Positions 34,296 to 44,700 of a stretch of 64,000 bases of DNA are shown piece after piece (positions within the stretch are counted from its first letter, which is position 1; the number at the start of each line of letters is the position of its first letter). Under the pieces are notes generated by a model. The model was not told where the DNA came from and did no database searches. It was given only the letters and a program-made list of their open reading frames with translations. The position numbers were made by a program, and so were the translations under genes. This stretch comes from Streptomyces sp. NBC_01497 (lineage in GTDB: Bacteria > Actinomycetota > Actinomycetes > Streptomycetales > Streptomycetaceae): positions 5,146,001 to 5,210,000 of the forward strand of contig NZ_CP109427.1 in the NCBI RefSeq assembly GCF_036250695.1, written 5' to 3'.

Positions 34296-35378
34296 GTGAC
34301 TGAGGCGATCCTCCTGGTCGGAGGCAAAGGCACCCGGCTCCGGCCGCTCACCGTGCACACGCCGAAACCCATGGTCCCGGCGGCCGGCGTGCCGTTCCTC
34401 ACCCACCAGCTGGCCCGCGCGCGGGCGGCGGGTGTCGAGCACGTGGTGCTCGCCACGTCGTACCTCGCCGAGGTGTTCGAACCGTACTTCGGCGACGGCG
34501 CGGCGCTCGGCCTCCATCTGGAGTACGTGACGGAGGTCGATCCGCTCGGTACCGGCGGCGCGATCCGCAATGTCGCCGGCCGGCTGCGCTCGGGCCCCGA
34601 CGAACCCGTGCTGATCTTCAACGGCGACATCCTGACGGGCCTGGACATCCCGGCTCTCGTCGACACGCACCGCTCGACGGGCGCGGACGTCTCGCTCCAC
34701 CTGACCCGCGTGCCCGACCCACGAGCCTTCGGCCTCGTCCCCACCGACGCCACCGGCAGGGTGACGGCGTTCCTGGAGAAGCCCCAGACGCCCGAGGAGA
34801 TCGTCACCGACCAGATCAACGCGGGTGCCTACGTCTTCAGACGGTCCGTGATCGACGCGATTCCGGCCACTCGCCCGGTGTCCGTGGAACGGGAGACGTT
34901 CCCTGGGCTGCTCGCCGACGGTGCCCACCTGCAGGGCATGGTCGACTCCACGTACTGGCTGGATCTCGGCACCCCCCAGGCGTTCGTCCGGGGCTCCGCC
35001 GACCTCGTCCTCGGCCGGGCGCCGTCGCCGGCCGTGCCGGGCAGCTGCGGGGAACGGCTGGTGCTGCCCACGGCCGAGGTCGCCCCGGACGCGAAGCTGA
35101 CGGGCGGCACGGTGATCGGCGCCGGGGCGGTCATCGGCGAGGGCGCGCGGATCAGCGGTTCCACGGTCCTGGACGGCGCGGTCGTCGGACCCGGCGCCGT
35201 CGTCACGGATTCGATGATCGGCCGCGCGGCCCACGTGGGCGCGCGCACCGTGCTCTCCGGCGTGGTGATCGGCGACGGGGCGCGGGTCGGAGCGGACAAC
35301 GAACTGCGCGAAGGGGTCAGGGTCTGGTGCGGGGCGTCGGTCCCGGACGCCGCGATCCGCTTCTCGTCCGACGCCTAG
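34296..35378 (+). CDS. Mannose-1-phosphate guanylyltransferase / NDP-sugar pyrophosphorylase
   Basis: This 360-residue nucleotidyltransferase begins ILLVGGKGTRLRPLTVHTPK, the GGxGTRL pyrophosphorylase motif with its Lys. It has LIFNGDIL (metal Asp), AFLEKP, and a C-terminal left-handed beta helix of hexapeptide repeats (about 255-345). It most likely makes GDP-mannose from GTP and mannose-1-phosphate, completing the pathway begun by ManA and ManB elsewhere in the window. Glucose-1-phosphate specificity cannot be excluded by eye. It starts at GTG 34296 and is probably the ManC-type protein of this locus. Confidence 0.88.
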   Translation: MTEAILLVGGKGTRLRPLTVHTPKPMVPAAGVPFLTHQLARARAAGVEHVVLATSYLAEVFEPYFGDGAALGLHLEYVTEVDPLGTGGAIRNVAGRLRSGPDEPVLIFNGDILTGLDIPALVDTHRSTGADVSLHLTRVPDPRAFGLVPTDATGRVTAFLEKPQTPEEIVTDQINAGAYVFRRSVIDAIPATRPVSVERETFPGLLADGAHLQGMVDSTYWLDLGTPQAFVRGSADLVLGRAPSPAVPGSCGERLVLPTAEVAPDAKLTGGTVIGAGAVIGEGARISGSTVLDGAVVGPGAVVTDSMIGRAAHVGARTVLSGVVIGDGARVGADNELREGVRVWCGASVPDAAIRFSSDA

Positions 35379-35788
35379 CCGCCCCGCGGAGGGGGCCCCG
35401 GCCCGGACGGACGGGGCACGGACGTCCGGGGCGGCGGGGTACGGACCACCGAGGGCCGGGGTACGCAGACCTGCCGGTCGGGGTACGCGGGCCCGACGGA
35501 CGGGTGCCGTCACCCCCGGCCAGGGACGGGTCGGCGGGACGAGGGCGGCCGGCTGCGGAGCACGGACGGCAAGGCCCGAGTACGGACGGCAAGGGGGATG
35601 CCCGGACGTCCGGGCCGGCCGCTGTCGCCCGGGGCCGGCCGCCGCCGCCCCGCACCCGGCGGACGGGAGGCGTCACCGAGGGACCCCGTACGCTCGGTAG
35701 CGACCACGCGTCCCGCGTGTCCCGTGTCCACCCGCCGCATCCGTCCCACCCCTGCGTGCGGCCCGTACCCACCCCACCCCGAGGACTG
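35379..35788. other. Gene-free GC-rich stretch with short repeats
   Basis: I see no credible gene in these 410 bp. The element ACGGACGGCAAGG occurs at 35562 and 35582, and GGGGTACG-like words recur between 35430 and 35490. The open frame crossing it is a low-complexity extension of the following gene. Confidence 0.5.
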
Positions 35789-36760
35789 ATGGCCGGCCGT
35801 TTCGCCCCCCGCCCGAGGTCGGCCGTGCACGTGCGCGCGACGGCCGGGCCCGGCGTGCGCCGGCGCTGGACACCGCCCGAGGGTCCCTACGACCTCGGGC
35901 TGGTGCTCGGCCCGCTGCGCAGGGGCCCGGCGGATCCGACGTTCCGGCAGACACCCGACGGCGCGATCTGGCGTGCCAGCCGGACCCCGGCGGGGCCGGC
36001 GACGATCCGGCTCGTCCACCACGCGGACGACACCGTCGAGGCCGAGGCATGGGGCGCGGGGGCCGACTGGATGCTCGGCCAACTCCCGCACATGCTCGGT
36101 GAGTCGGACGATCCGGCCGCGTTCGTGCCGCGCCACAGGGCGGTGCTGGCGGCCGGCCGCAGACGTCCGGGCCTGCGGCTGTGCCGCACTGGTCTGGTGC
36201 TGGAGTCGTTGATCCCCGCGGTGCTGGAGCAGAAGGTCACGACGATCGGCGCGTACCGCTCGTGGCGGGCGCTCGTGCGCGCGTACGGCGAACCCGCGCC
36301 CGGTCCGGTCACCGATCTCCACGTCATGCCCGACGCGCGGACGTGGGCGCGGATCCCGTCCTGGGAGTGGCACCGGGCGAACGTCGAGGAGAAGCGCTCC
36401 TCCACGATCCTGCGCGCCGTGCGGGTCGCGCAACGCCTGGAGGAGGCCGCGGCGATGGAGCCGGGGGCCGCGGCGGAGCGGCTGTGCCTGATCGCCGGCA
36501 TCGGCCCGTGGACGGCCGCCGAGGTGGTCCAGCGCACGAACGGCGCGGCCGACGCGGTGACGGTCGGCGACCTGCACCTGCCGGGCATCGTCGGCCATGT
36601 CCTGGCGGGCGAACGCGACGCCGACGACGCGCGCATGCTGGAACTGCTCGCGCCCTACGAGGGTCAGCGCCACCGAGCCGTACGCCTGATCCTGCTCAGC
36701 GGACGGCTCCCGGCCCGCCGGGCGCCGCGCATGGCCGTGGGCGACATCTCGTCCTGGTGA
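35789..36760 (+). CDS. HhH-GPD DNA glycosylase (3-methyladenine glycosylase II-like)
   Basis: This 323-residue protein has the helix-hairpin-helix GPD core: VLEQKVTTIGAYRSWRALVRAYG, then LIAGIGPWTAAEVVQRTNG, and the catalytic Asp of the GPD motif in VTVGDLHLPGIVGHVL. It should excise damaged purines in base-excision repair, like AlkA. ATG 35789 has GAGGA just upstream. It is not functionally linked to its neighbours, the ManC-like gene and the convergent fbiB. Confidence 0.85.
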   Translation: MAGRFAPRPRSAVHVRATAGPGVRRRWTPPEGPYDLGLVLGPLRRGPADPTFRQTPDGAIWRASRTPAGPATIRLVHHADDTVEAEAWGAGADWMLGQLPHMLGESDDPAAFVPRHRAVLAAGRRRPGLRLCRTGLVLESLIPAVLEQKVTTIGAYRSWRALVRAYGEPAPGPVTDLHVMPDARTWARIPSWEWHRANVEEKRSSTILRAVRVAQRLEEAAAMEPGAAAERLCLIAGIGPWTAAEVVQRTNGAADAVTVGDLHLPGIVGHVLAGERDADDARMLELLAPYEGQRHRAVRLILLSGRLPARRAPRMAVGDISSW

Positions 36761-36984
36761 GGTGGGTGAGGTGGTGGCGCCGCTGCCTCGCTGCCTCGCT
36801 GTCACACGGCGCCCCCGCTCCCCGAGGCCGGGCCGCAACGGCTTCGAGCGTGGGTCGTACCCGCCGCCCGCTCACGCCGCGCGCTCACGCCGGCCCCGCC
36901 GGCGGCCCGAAGCCAGGAGCCCACGGCCCGAAGCCCGCGGCCCGAAGCCCGGAGCCGAACCGGCGCGGGGCGCCCGGCGGTGGT

Positions 36985-38358
36985 TCACCGGACCGTGAGG
37001 AAGTCCTCCACCGCCCGCTCCGCGCGCGCCGCCGCCGGGACCGCGGCCCGGCCCACCGCGACGGCTCCCATCGGATCCCAGTCCGCCGGCAGCGACAGCG
37101 CCTCGCGCACCACGTCGCGGCAGAACATCGTCGACGACACCCAGGCGGACCCCAACTGCTCGCCCGCCAGCGCCACCAGCAAGTTCTGCACCCCGGCGCC
37201 CATCGCGACGACGAACATCTCGCGCTCGGCCGCGTCGCGCCGCGGGTCGCCGTACTCGTGCGAGCCGTCCATCACCAGGCAGGGCACGACCAGGTAGGGC
37301 GCCCGGCGCAGCACCTCGCCCCGCCGCACGCGCTTGTCGATGGACTCCCGCGACTTGCCGTCGCGCCGCAGGTCCTCGATCCAGGCGTCGCGCATCGCGT
37401 CGAGCAGCCGGGACCGGGACTCCTGCGATTCCAGCAGTACGAAGCGCCAGGGGGTCGTGTGGTGCGGTGCCGGCGCGGTGACGGCGGCGGCGACCGCGCG
37501 GCGCACCGCTCCGGGGTCCACCGGCTCCGCCGTGAACTCCCGCACGGTGCGGCGGAGCCCGACCGCCTCGCGGACGGCCTCCGACGTGCCGAGCCGGAAC
37601 ATGTCGTCCGCGGCGACCCGGACCAGTTCCCTGGCGCTGTGCGGCCCTGCGCCGCCCGCGCCGTCGGCGGACCCGTCGGCCGGGTCGGAACCGCCGGTGG
37701 CCGGGGACACCAGGTGCGCCAGCCCGCTGACGACCGCCACCGGCATGCCGGCGGCCTTGCCCTTGACCAGGTCGCCCGCCGAGGCGAGTTCGTCCGCCAG
37801 GGCCACCACGGTCGCCGACATCAGGTTGCCGTGCGCGTCCCGCTCACCGCGCAGATCCTCAAGGACCCGTACACCGGCCGCGCCGATCGCGACGTCCGTG
37901 AGTCCGTTGCGCCAGGGACGCCCGAACGTGTCCGTGACGATCACACCGACGTCGACCCCGAGCTCCTCCCGGAGCCGCGCGCGGATCGCGCGCGCCGACG
38001 CATCGGAGTCCTCCGGCAGCAGCAGCACCGTGCCCGCGGGCGTGTTCGAGGCGTCGACCCCGGCCGCCGCCATGACGAGCCCCTGCCGGTTCTCCACGAT
38101 CCGCAGCGTGCCGCGCCGCGCGACGACCCGTACGGTCTCCGCGTCGATCGCCGCCTCCCGGTCGTCGGCCAGGACGATCCGGCCCTCCGCCTTGGAGACG
38201 ATCTTCGAGGTGACGAGCAGGATGTCCCCGTCGGCGAGAGGCGGCCGGGCCGCCGCGGCGATCAGTTTCGCGAGGTCGTCACCCGGTCGCACCTCGGGGA
38301 ACGCCTCGCCGAGGGCCCGTACCGCATAGGCCGCGGGGACCGGGACACCGCCGCTCAC
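36985..38358 (-). CDS. fbiB: Coenzyme F420-0:L-glutamate ligase with nitroreductase domain (FbiB)
   Basis: FbiB adds gamma-linked glutamates to F420-0; its C-terminal flavin domain reduces dehydro-F420. The 457-residue protein has a CofE-type ligase domain (about 1-250: [38 protein letters not shown]). A nitroreductase-like domain follows (about 262-457: [39 protein letters not shown]). This fusion is characteristic of actinobacteria. Its start overlaps the fbiA stop by 4 bp. An insertion of about 25 Gly/Asp/Ala residues separates the two domains. Confidence 0.95.
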   Translation of the reverse strand: MSGGVPVPAAYAVRALGEAFPEVRPGDDLAKLIAAAARPPLADGDILLVTSKIVSKAEGRIVLADDREAAIDAETVRVVARRGTLRIVENRQGLVMAAAGVDASNTPAGTVLLLPEDSDASARAIRARLREELGVDVGVIVTDTFGRPWRNGLTDVAIGAAGVRVLEDLRGERDAHGNLMSATVVALADELASAGDLVKGKAAGMPVAVVSGLAHLVSPATGGSDPADGSADGAGGAGPHSARELVRVAADDMFRLGTSEAVREAVGLRRTVREFTAEPVDPGAVRRAVAAAVTAPAPHHTTPWRFVLLESQESRSRLLDAMRDAWIEDLRRDGKSRESIDKRVRRGEVLRRAPYLVVPCLVMDGSHEYGDPRRDAAEREMFVVAMGAGVQNLLVALAGEQLGSAWVSSTMFCRDVVREALSLPADWDPMGAVAVGRAAVPAAARAERAVEDFLTVR

Positions 38359-39311
38359 GCCCGTACCTCCTCGGCCAGTGCCAGCGCCTGACGCGCCATC
38401 GCGGTCGCCGCTTCGAGGTCCGTCATCATCAGCGGCACGGCACGCGCGCGGATGCCCGCGGCTTCGATCTCCGGCACGGCGGCGGCGTCCACGGTGTCCA
38501 CCAGCCAGCCGTCGAGCATGCCCGAGCCGTAGTGCAGGGCGACCGCCGACGCCGTCGACTCCACGCCGATCGCCGCCAGCACCTTGTCGGCCATCCCGCG
38601 CACCGGCGCGTCCCCGACGATGGGGGAGAGGCCGACCACCGGAACGCCCGCGTCCGCGATCGCCTCCCGGATGCCGGGGACCGCGAGGATCGTGCCGATG
38701 CTGACCACCGGGTTGGACGGCGGGAAGAGGACGACGTCGCAGGCGGCGATCGCCTCCAGCACGCCGGGCGCCGGTTTCGCCTGGTCCGCGCCGACGGGCA
38801 CGACGGCCTGCGCGTCCACGGACGCGTGCATCTTCACCCAGTACTCCTGGAAGTGCACGGCCTTGCGCTCACCGTCGACATCGACGGCCACATGCGTCTC
38901 CACGCGGTCGTCCGACATCGGCAGCAGCCGCACGCCGGGCTGCCAGCGCGCGCACAGCGCCTCGGTGACCGCGCTCAGCGAATAACCGGCGCCGAGCATC
39001 TGCGTACGGACGATGTGCGTGGCGAAGTCGCGGTCGCCGAGGCCGAACCACTCGGGTCCCACCCCGTACGCCGCGAGCTCGGACTTGACCGCGAACGTCT
39101 CGTCCGTACGCCCCCAGCCCTGCTCCTCGTTGATGCCCCCGCCGAGGGTGTACATCACCGTGTCGAGGTCCGGGCAGATCTTCAGCCCGAACAAATGGAT
39201 GTCGTCTCCGGTGTTGCCGATCACCGTGACGTCCGCGTCCGGCGCGGCCTGCTTCAGGCCACGCAGGAAACGGGCGCCGCCGATGCCGCCGGCCAGAACC
39301 ACAATGCGCAT
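38355..39311 (-). CDS. fbiA: 2-phospho-L-lactate / phosphoenolpyruvyl transferase FbiA (CofD)
   Basis: FbiA joins the activated phospho-lactyl or phosphoenolpyruvyl moiety to Fo, forming (dehydro-)F420-0. The 318-residue protein has the CofD motifs [55 protein letters not shown] and [16 protein letters not shown]. It is first in a two-gene F420 operon and is coupled to fbiB by a 4-bp overlap. F420 cofactors serve reductases in secondary metabolism and redox defence. Confidence 0.96.
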   Translation of the reverse strand: MRIVVLAGGIGGARFLRGLKQAAPDADVTVIGNTGDDIHLFGLKICPDLDTVMYTLGGGINEEQGWGRTDETFAVKSELAAYGVGPEWFGLGDRDFATHIVRTQMLGAGYSLSAVTEALCARWQPGVRLLPMSDDRVETHVAVDVDGERKAVHFQEYWVKMHASVDAQAVVPVGADQAKPAPGVLEAIAACDVVLFPPSNPVVSIGTILAVPGIREAIADAGVPVVGLSPIVGDAPVRGMADKVLAAIGVESTASAVALHYGSGMLDGWLVDTVDAAAVPEIEAAGIRARAVPLMMTDLEAATAMARQALALAEEVRA

Positions 39312-39323
39312 GGGCCAAGTGTG

Positions 39324-39923
39324 TCAGCCGGGCAGGACAGCCGGACCCGGGCCCGGCCTGCCCGCCCTCGGCACGGTCGCCGAGGCCACCGCCGAGGTCC
39401 CCGCCTTTGCTCCCGCCGGGACCACCGCCGCGGGCACCGTCGCGACGTGCCCGGCCACCGGTACGGTCCCCATCGGCATCTCCGTCAGGCCCGGGTAGTA
39501 GACGTGCAGGCTTACCGCTGGCTCCAGCGAGGCGTTCACCACGTCGTGCGCGTAGCCCGGCGGGTACACGCGCTGCGTCCCGTGCGCGAGCGCCCCCTCG
39601 CCCCGGTGCGTACGTTCCGTCAGCTCGCCCGCGAGGACCGTCAGGACGCCCGCGGACCGCCCGTGGCCGTGCGGCCCGCTGCCCTGTCCCGGCAGCCAGG
39701 ACAGGAGCCAGACCTCGTAGCCGGGTCCTGTGCGCAGCCGGTGGTACCAGCGCGTCGTCGCGTCGTAGCGCACGAGGTGGCCCCACGCGGAAGAGTCCGC
39801 GGCGATCGACCGGGCGAGACCGGCGAACTCGGCCACCGTCCCGGGATGGCGGCGCGGGGGCAAAAGGAGGTGCTCGACCTCGAAGAGATCGCCGGCGATC
39901 TGGAGGTCACTGTCGCTGTTCAT
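39324..39923 (-). CDS. Cysteine dioxygenase-like cupin protein
   Basis: This 199-residue protein has the cysteine dioxygenase type I fold pattern WLLSWLPGQGSGPHGHGRSAG, giving H85 and H87, and YPPGYAHDVVN with H126 as the third iron ligand. Bacterial relatives oxidise cysteine or other thiols to sulfinates. The last 45 residues are Ala/Pro/Gly-rich and not part of the fold. It lies 12 bp upstream of fbiA on the same strand, so co-transcription with the F420 genes is possible. Confidence 0.85.
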   Translation of the reverse strand: MNSDSDLQIAGDLFEVEHLLLPPRRHPGTVAEFAGLARSIAADSSAWGHLVRYDATTRWYHRLRTGPGYEVWLLSWLPGQGSGPHGHGRSAGVLTVLAGELTERTHRGEGALAHGTQRVYPPGYAHDVVNASLEPAVSLHVYYPGLTEMPMGTVPVAGHVATVPAAVVPAGAKAGTSAVASATVPRAGRPGPGPAVLPG

Positions 39924-40893
39924 CGGGTGCGCGGTCCCTCGGTAAGGAATCGGTCAGAAGATGTGCAGAAAATCGTCAGAACAAGAAAGCGATTACCGGT
40001 GCTCGATTCCGCGTCCGGTTGATGCGCGGATTGCCGGCAGCGGCGACGTCGGGCTTTGCCGTGGACGCCGCCCTCTTCGGTGCCGCGGCTCCGTGGGGAT
40101 CGGTCCCCGGTGCGGCGAAGCCGATTGCGGCGCCTGTAATCCCCGGCGGGAGAATCGGTGGGGATTCCGTGAGAACTGGCAGCAGCCGTCAGAAACGGGC
40201 GCGGTCCGGTCGGGATCGCGTCAGGCAGTGTGCGGCAGCCTCAAAAGAAGGCGGGAAGCGACGGGGGCGCACCCGGCGCGCCACCGTCAACAGGTGACGG
40301 GGCGCCCGCGGTCGGCACAACGGCACGAACAGCCGCAACAGCCGGGAGCGGGGCGACAACAGTCGACCTGGGCAGCACTGCGGTGTCCACGGAGGTGGGT
40401 CGCGGGGCGCGGAGAGGTCGCTGGCATGACCCAAAGGTTGCGAATCGGCCGTCCCGATGTCAACTCGGCGACCGGTTTGGCCGCATTAGTTCACCTTATC
40501 CGGTTGCTTGTTCCGGCCGGAGGTTTGGGTGTGCCCAGGTCGGGAGACATGGCGCAGCAACTGTTCTCGTAAACCCCGGCGCGCGTCCGTGATCGGGTTG
40601 TGATCCCGATCGCTTTATCTGACGGATTTCAACCCATCGGACGCGGGTTACGTCTTCTCGTATGCGGGCGGCCACGTCGGGAAGGCGCGGGCAGGCCAGT
40701 GGCATGTGTCAGATTTTTGGTGATTTGAACACTTTCCGCATAGCCTTGGTTCCGCAGAGTGAATACCGGGTCCAATAGCAGACCTCCGCTTGACGGCCCC
40801 GGAGCTACACGCCTGTAATTTCACACGTGTCGTTCGGCCGGAAAAAGCCGTTCGGCCGTACCACGGGGACGCGAAGACAGACGAGGGGCGCAC
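39924..40893. promoter_or_regulatory. 970-bp gene-free region upstream of whiB
   Basis: This is one of the longest gaps in the window and less GC-rich than its surroundings, especially 40590-40850. I see no convincing gene; open frames here have poor codon bias. It contains an inverted repeat AATCCCC/GGGGATT (40139-40166). A nested structure with GATCGGG/CCCGATC (40591-40611) and GCGTCCG/CGGACGC (40583-40644) follows. A promoter candidate lies at 40790-40819, and a direct repeat GTTCGGCCG occurs near 40829 and 40848. It is probably the regulatory region or long leader of whiB. Confidence 0.55.
40790..40819 (+). promoter_or_regulatory. Housekeeping-type promoter candidate for whiB
   Basis: TTGACG (40790-40795), 18 bp, then TGTAAT (40814-40819) fits the HrdB-type consensus, about 75 bp before the whiB ATG. 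AGTGA at 40758-40762 and TCAC at 40821-40824 resemble BldD half-sites, but this match is weak. Confidence 0.5.
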
Positions 40894-41157
40894 ATGACCG
40901 AGCTGTTCCAGCAACTGCTGGTCGAGGACGCGGAAGAGGAACTCGGCTGGCAGGAGCGCGCCTTGTGCGCACAGACCGATCCGGAATCCTTCTTTCCGGA
41001 GAAGGGCGGATCGACCCGCGAGGCCAAGAAGGTCTGCCTCGCGTGCGAAGTCCGTTCCGAATGCCTTGAGTACGCGCTTGCGAACGACGAAAGATTCGGC
41101 ATCTGGGGTGGTTTGTCCGAGCGGGAACGCCGCCGCCTGAAGAAGGCCGCGATCTGA
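40894..41157 (+). CDS. whiB: Developmental transcription factor WhiB
   Basis: This 87-residue iron-sulfur Wbl protein has the four cluster ligands C25, C48, C51 and C57, the GIWGG turn (69-73) and a basic C-terminal tail RERRRLKKAA. Length and sequence match my memory of S. coelicolor WhiB almost throughout, rather than the other Wbl paralogues. WhiB acts with WhiA to start sporulation septation in aerial hyphae. GGGGCG precedes the ATG. The flanking genes (DUF3499, zincin, fbiA/fbiB) match the neighbourhood of the mycobacterial orthologue WhmD/WhiB2 as I recall it. A short duplication of its 3' end (GATCYGAACTGCCGCG) recurs 30 bp downstream, near 41181. Confidence 0.97.
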   Translation: MTELFQQLLVEDAEEELGWQERALCAQTDPESFFPEKGGSTREAKKVCLACEVRSECLEYALANDERFGIWGGLSERERRRLKKAAI

Positions 41158-41758
41158 ACTGCCGCGATCGGCACAGGCGTGATCCGAACTGCCGCGTCGC
41201 GCCGCCGTGGTGCCGCGTGACGAGAGGCCCGTACGACGGGTTCGCAGGACGGCTACGCGGCCCCCGGGGCGTCGGCGCCGCCGCCGTCCTGACCACCGAC
41301 GTCACCGACATCACCGGCGTCTCCGACGCCGAAGCAGCCCTTTCCACGGGAACCACCGGGACCACCGAGCCCGCGACACCCGCCGCCGGTGCCACCGCCG
41401 CCGCGGCCCGCCGCCGGCCCATACCCCGCATACCGCCCGGCCGGACGAGCGCCCGGCCGCGTCACCGGCCGGCCGCACGACCCACGGTCCGTCACCCGCC
41501 CACGTCACGCGGGAGACGGACCGTCGTCATGTGCGGGCCACCCCGCGTTCTCCACCGCCGTCCCCCGCCCGAGCCCGCCGGCCCGCGCCGCGTGCGCGCC
41601 CGCGCCCGACGCGACGAGCTCCCGGCCCGGCCCCCGGGGGCTGCCTCATCCGGCGCTCCGCACCCCGCATTTGTCCGTACCGTTAGTGTGGTGGCCCGTC
41701 CCTGACGCTCAGCGCCCCCTGGAGGGCGGAACCCCCGGCCGGAGGGCCTTTCACCTCG
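41158..41758. other. 601-bp stretch between whiB and the large glycosyltransferase
   Basis: I cannot support a gene here. A plus-strand frame from about 41217 to 41705 has fair GC3 bias in its first 75 codons, but it has no ribosome binding site and degenerates into Arg/Pro/Ala-rich sequence. A TAGTGT near 41685 could be a -10 box for the following gene. Confidence 0.4.
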
Positions 41759-44700
41759 ATGTCCGCCACCACCGCAGCGTTCGTTCCCGCCACCGAGGGC
41801 GGCTTCGCGCCCACCACACCCCCCGAGTATCCGCGTCACGTGGTGACCGCGGTCGTCGTCTCGCACGACGGCGCGCGCTGGCTGCCCGACACCCTCGCGG
41901 GCCTGGCCGCCCAGGAACGGCCCGTACAGAACGCCGTCGCCGCCGACACCGGCAGCGCGGACAGCTCCGCGCAGCTGCTGACCGACGCGTTCGGCGACGA
42001 ACGCGTCCTGCACCTCGCCCGCAGGTCGGGCTTCGGCACCGCCGTCGAGGAGGCCGTACGCATCGCGCCCGTCCTCAGCCCGGACGACCTGCCCTACCTG
42101 CGGCGGCCGAGCGGCTGGGACCCGGTCTCGCGCACCTGGCGCGACGACGCGTACGACCTGCCCGAACTGCCGCACGGCGAACCGGTGCAGTGGCTGTGGC
42201 TCCTCCACGACGACTGCGCCCCGGCGCCCGACGCGCTCGCGGAACTTCTGCGCGTCGCGGACTCCGACACCTACGCGGCCGTCGTCGGGCCCAAGTTGCG
42301 CGGCTGGTACGACAGAAGACAGCTCCTCGAAGTCGGCGTCTCCATCGCCAACAGCGGCCGCCGCTGGACCGGACTCGACCGGCGGGAACAGGACCAAGGC
42401 CAGCACGACCAGGTCCGCAGCGTCCTGTCCGTCTCCAGCGCGGGCATGCTCGTGCGGCGCGACGTGTGGGAGGAACTCGGCGGGTTCGACCGCAGCCTGC
42501 CCCTCATGCGCGACGACGTCGACCTGTGCTGGCGCGCGCACGCGGCAGGCCACCGCGTCCTCGTCGCCCCCGACGCGGTCCTGCGGCACGCGGAGGCCTC
42601 CTCACGCGAGCGCCGCACCGTGGACTGCGTGGGCCGCTCCGCCACCAACCCGCACCGCGTCGACAAGGCGGGCGCCGCGTACACGATGCTCGTCAACGCC
42701 CGCGGCTCCCGCCTCCCGTGGGTGCTGCTGCGGCTCGTCGTCGGCACCCTGCTGCGTACCCTCGGCTACCTCCTCGCGAAGGTGCCAGGCCAGGCCGTCG
42801 ACGAGGTCATGGGCCTGTCGGCGACCCTGCTGCGGCCCGGCCGGATCCTCGGGGGGCGGCGCGACCGGGCCGGTTCCCCCACCGACTTCGCCGAACTCAG
42901 GTCGCTGTTCCCGCCGCCCGGCGCCACCATCAGGGCGACCGTCGAGCAGGCGGCCGCGAGCCTCGGCGCGGGCGGCGCCGCCGACGCGGAGACCGGCGGA
43001 TCGCGCCACGGCGTGGTCGAGTCGGGCCCCGGCGGCGAAGACGCCGACTACATGGAGATCGAGCAGTTCGCGCGGCTGAAGAAGCTGGCGCGCAGGCCCG
43101 GTCCCGTCCTCTTCGCGGTCCTGCTCTTCGTCTCGCTCATCGCCTGCCGCGCCCTGCTCAGCGGCGGCTCCCTCGCGGGCGGCGCGCTGCTGCCCGCCCC
43201 CTCGCACATCTACGACCTGTGGGACCGGTACGCGGACACCTGGCACGCGGTCGGTACGGGGGGCACCGAGACGGCGCCCCCGTACCTCGCGATCCTCGCC
43301 AGCATGTCCGTGCTGTTCCTCGGCTCGACAGGGTTCGCACTGACCGTGCTGCTGGTGTGCTCGGTACCGCTGGCGGGTGTCAGCGCGTACTTCGCGTCCC
43401 GCTCCCTCGTCCCGTCGCGCCTGCTGCGGTCCTGGGCGGCCGTGGTCTACGCGTTCCTGCCCGCCGCGACCGGCGCGCTGGCGACCGGCAGGCTCGGCAC
43501 CGCGATCCTCGCGATCCTGCTGCCGGTGGCGGCGCGGGCCGCCGTGTCGGCGTACGGGCTGCGCGGCACCGGCCGCGGCACCTGGCGGGCGACCTGGGCA
43601 TACACCTTCCTGCTCACGCTCACGACCGCGTTCACGCCCGTCGTGTGGCCGCTGTCGCTGCTCCTCGGCCTCGGCGTGCTCGTCCTGCGCCGCCGCGAGA
43701 TCGGCGCGTACGGGCCCCGCGTGCTGGCAGCGCTCCTCACGCCGATGGTGCTGCTCGCACCCTGGTCGCTGACGCTGCTGACGAGCCCCCGGGACTTCCT
43801 GCGGGAAGCGGGCCTCGACTTCGGTACGGGCTCCGCCTCCGCGCTCGACCTGCTCGGCATGGACCCGGGCGGACCGAAGGCGGTCGGCGGCATCCTGATG
43901 GCGGGTGTCGTCCTCGCCGCCCTCGCCGCGCTGCTGCGCACGGAGCGGGCCTTCGCCGTACGGACGGCGTGGGTCGCCGCCGTCGTGGCGCTGGTCTTCG
44001 CCGTCGCGGCCAACCACTCCGGCTGGGCCGGGCCCGCCACCCTCGTCTACGCTCTCGCGCTGCTCGCCGCCGCCCTCGTCGGCGCGGACGGCGCGCGGCT
44101 GCGGGTCGCCGGGATGAGCTTCGGCTGGCGGCAGCCGGCCGCGGCGCTGATCGCCGTCCTGGCCGGGATCGCGCCCCTCGTGGCCGCGTTCAGCTGGATG
44201 GTCAGCGGCGCGGCGGGACCGCTGGAGCGCACCGACGCCACCCAGGTGCCCGCGTTCGTCGCCGAGGAGTCCGCGACCTCGGACCAGCCGCGCACGCTCG
44301 TCCTGAACGGCACCTCGCCCGGCTCGGTCGCCTACAGCCTGGTCCGCGGCGAGGGCGCCAGGCTCGGCGACGCCGAGCTCACCAGGGCCGCGGGCGACGA
44401 CCAGAAGCTCGACAAGGTCGTCGCCAACCTCGTCGCGGGATCCGGCGCCGACCAGACCACCCAGCTGCGCGGCTTCGCCATCCGCTACGTCCTCCTGCGT
44501 GACGGCGCCCCGCGCGACATGAGCAGGACCCTCGACGCGACGCCCGGCCTGAGCAGGCTCAGCCAGCTCGACGGCAGCGAACTGTGGCGGATCGACCAGC
44601 AGGTCTCCCGCATCATGATCGTCCCGCCGGCCGGGAGCGGATCCGCCGCCGGTACGGGCGACACGGCGCAGCCCGTCTCGGTGGCCGCCTCGGCGATCGA

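Noticed and set aside
35510..36838. 442-codon minus-strand frame opposite the DNA glycosylase
   Set aside because: It is a shadow of the HhH-GPD gene; its protein has no motifs and is extremely Arg/Pro/Gly-rich.
40437..40572. Short ORF (about 45 codons, MTQRLRIGRP...) before whiB
   Set aside because: There is no ribosome binding site, no family resemblance and weak codon bias.
41217..41705. 162-codon frame after whiB
   Set aside because: Some GC3 bias is present early, but there is no start signal, and the second half is Arg/Pro/Ala-rich antisense-like sequence.
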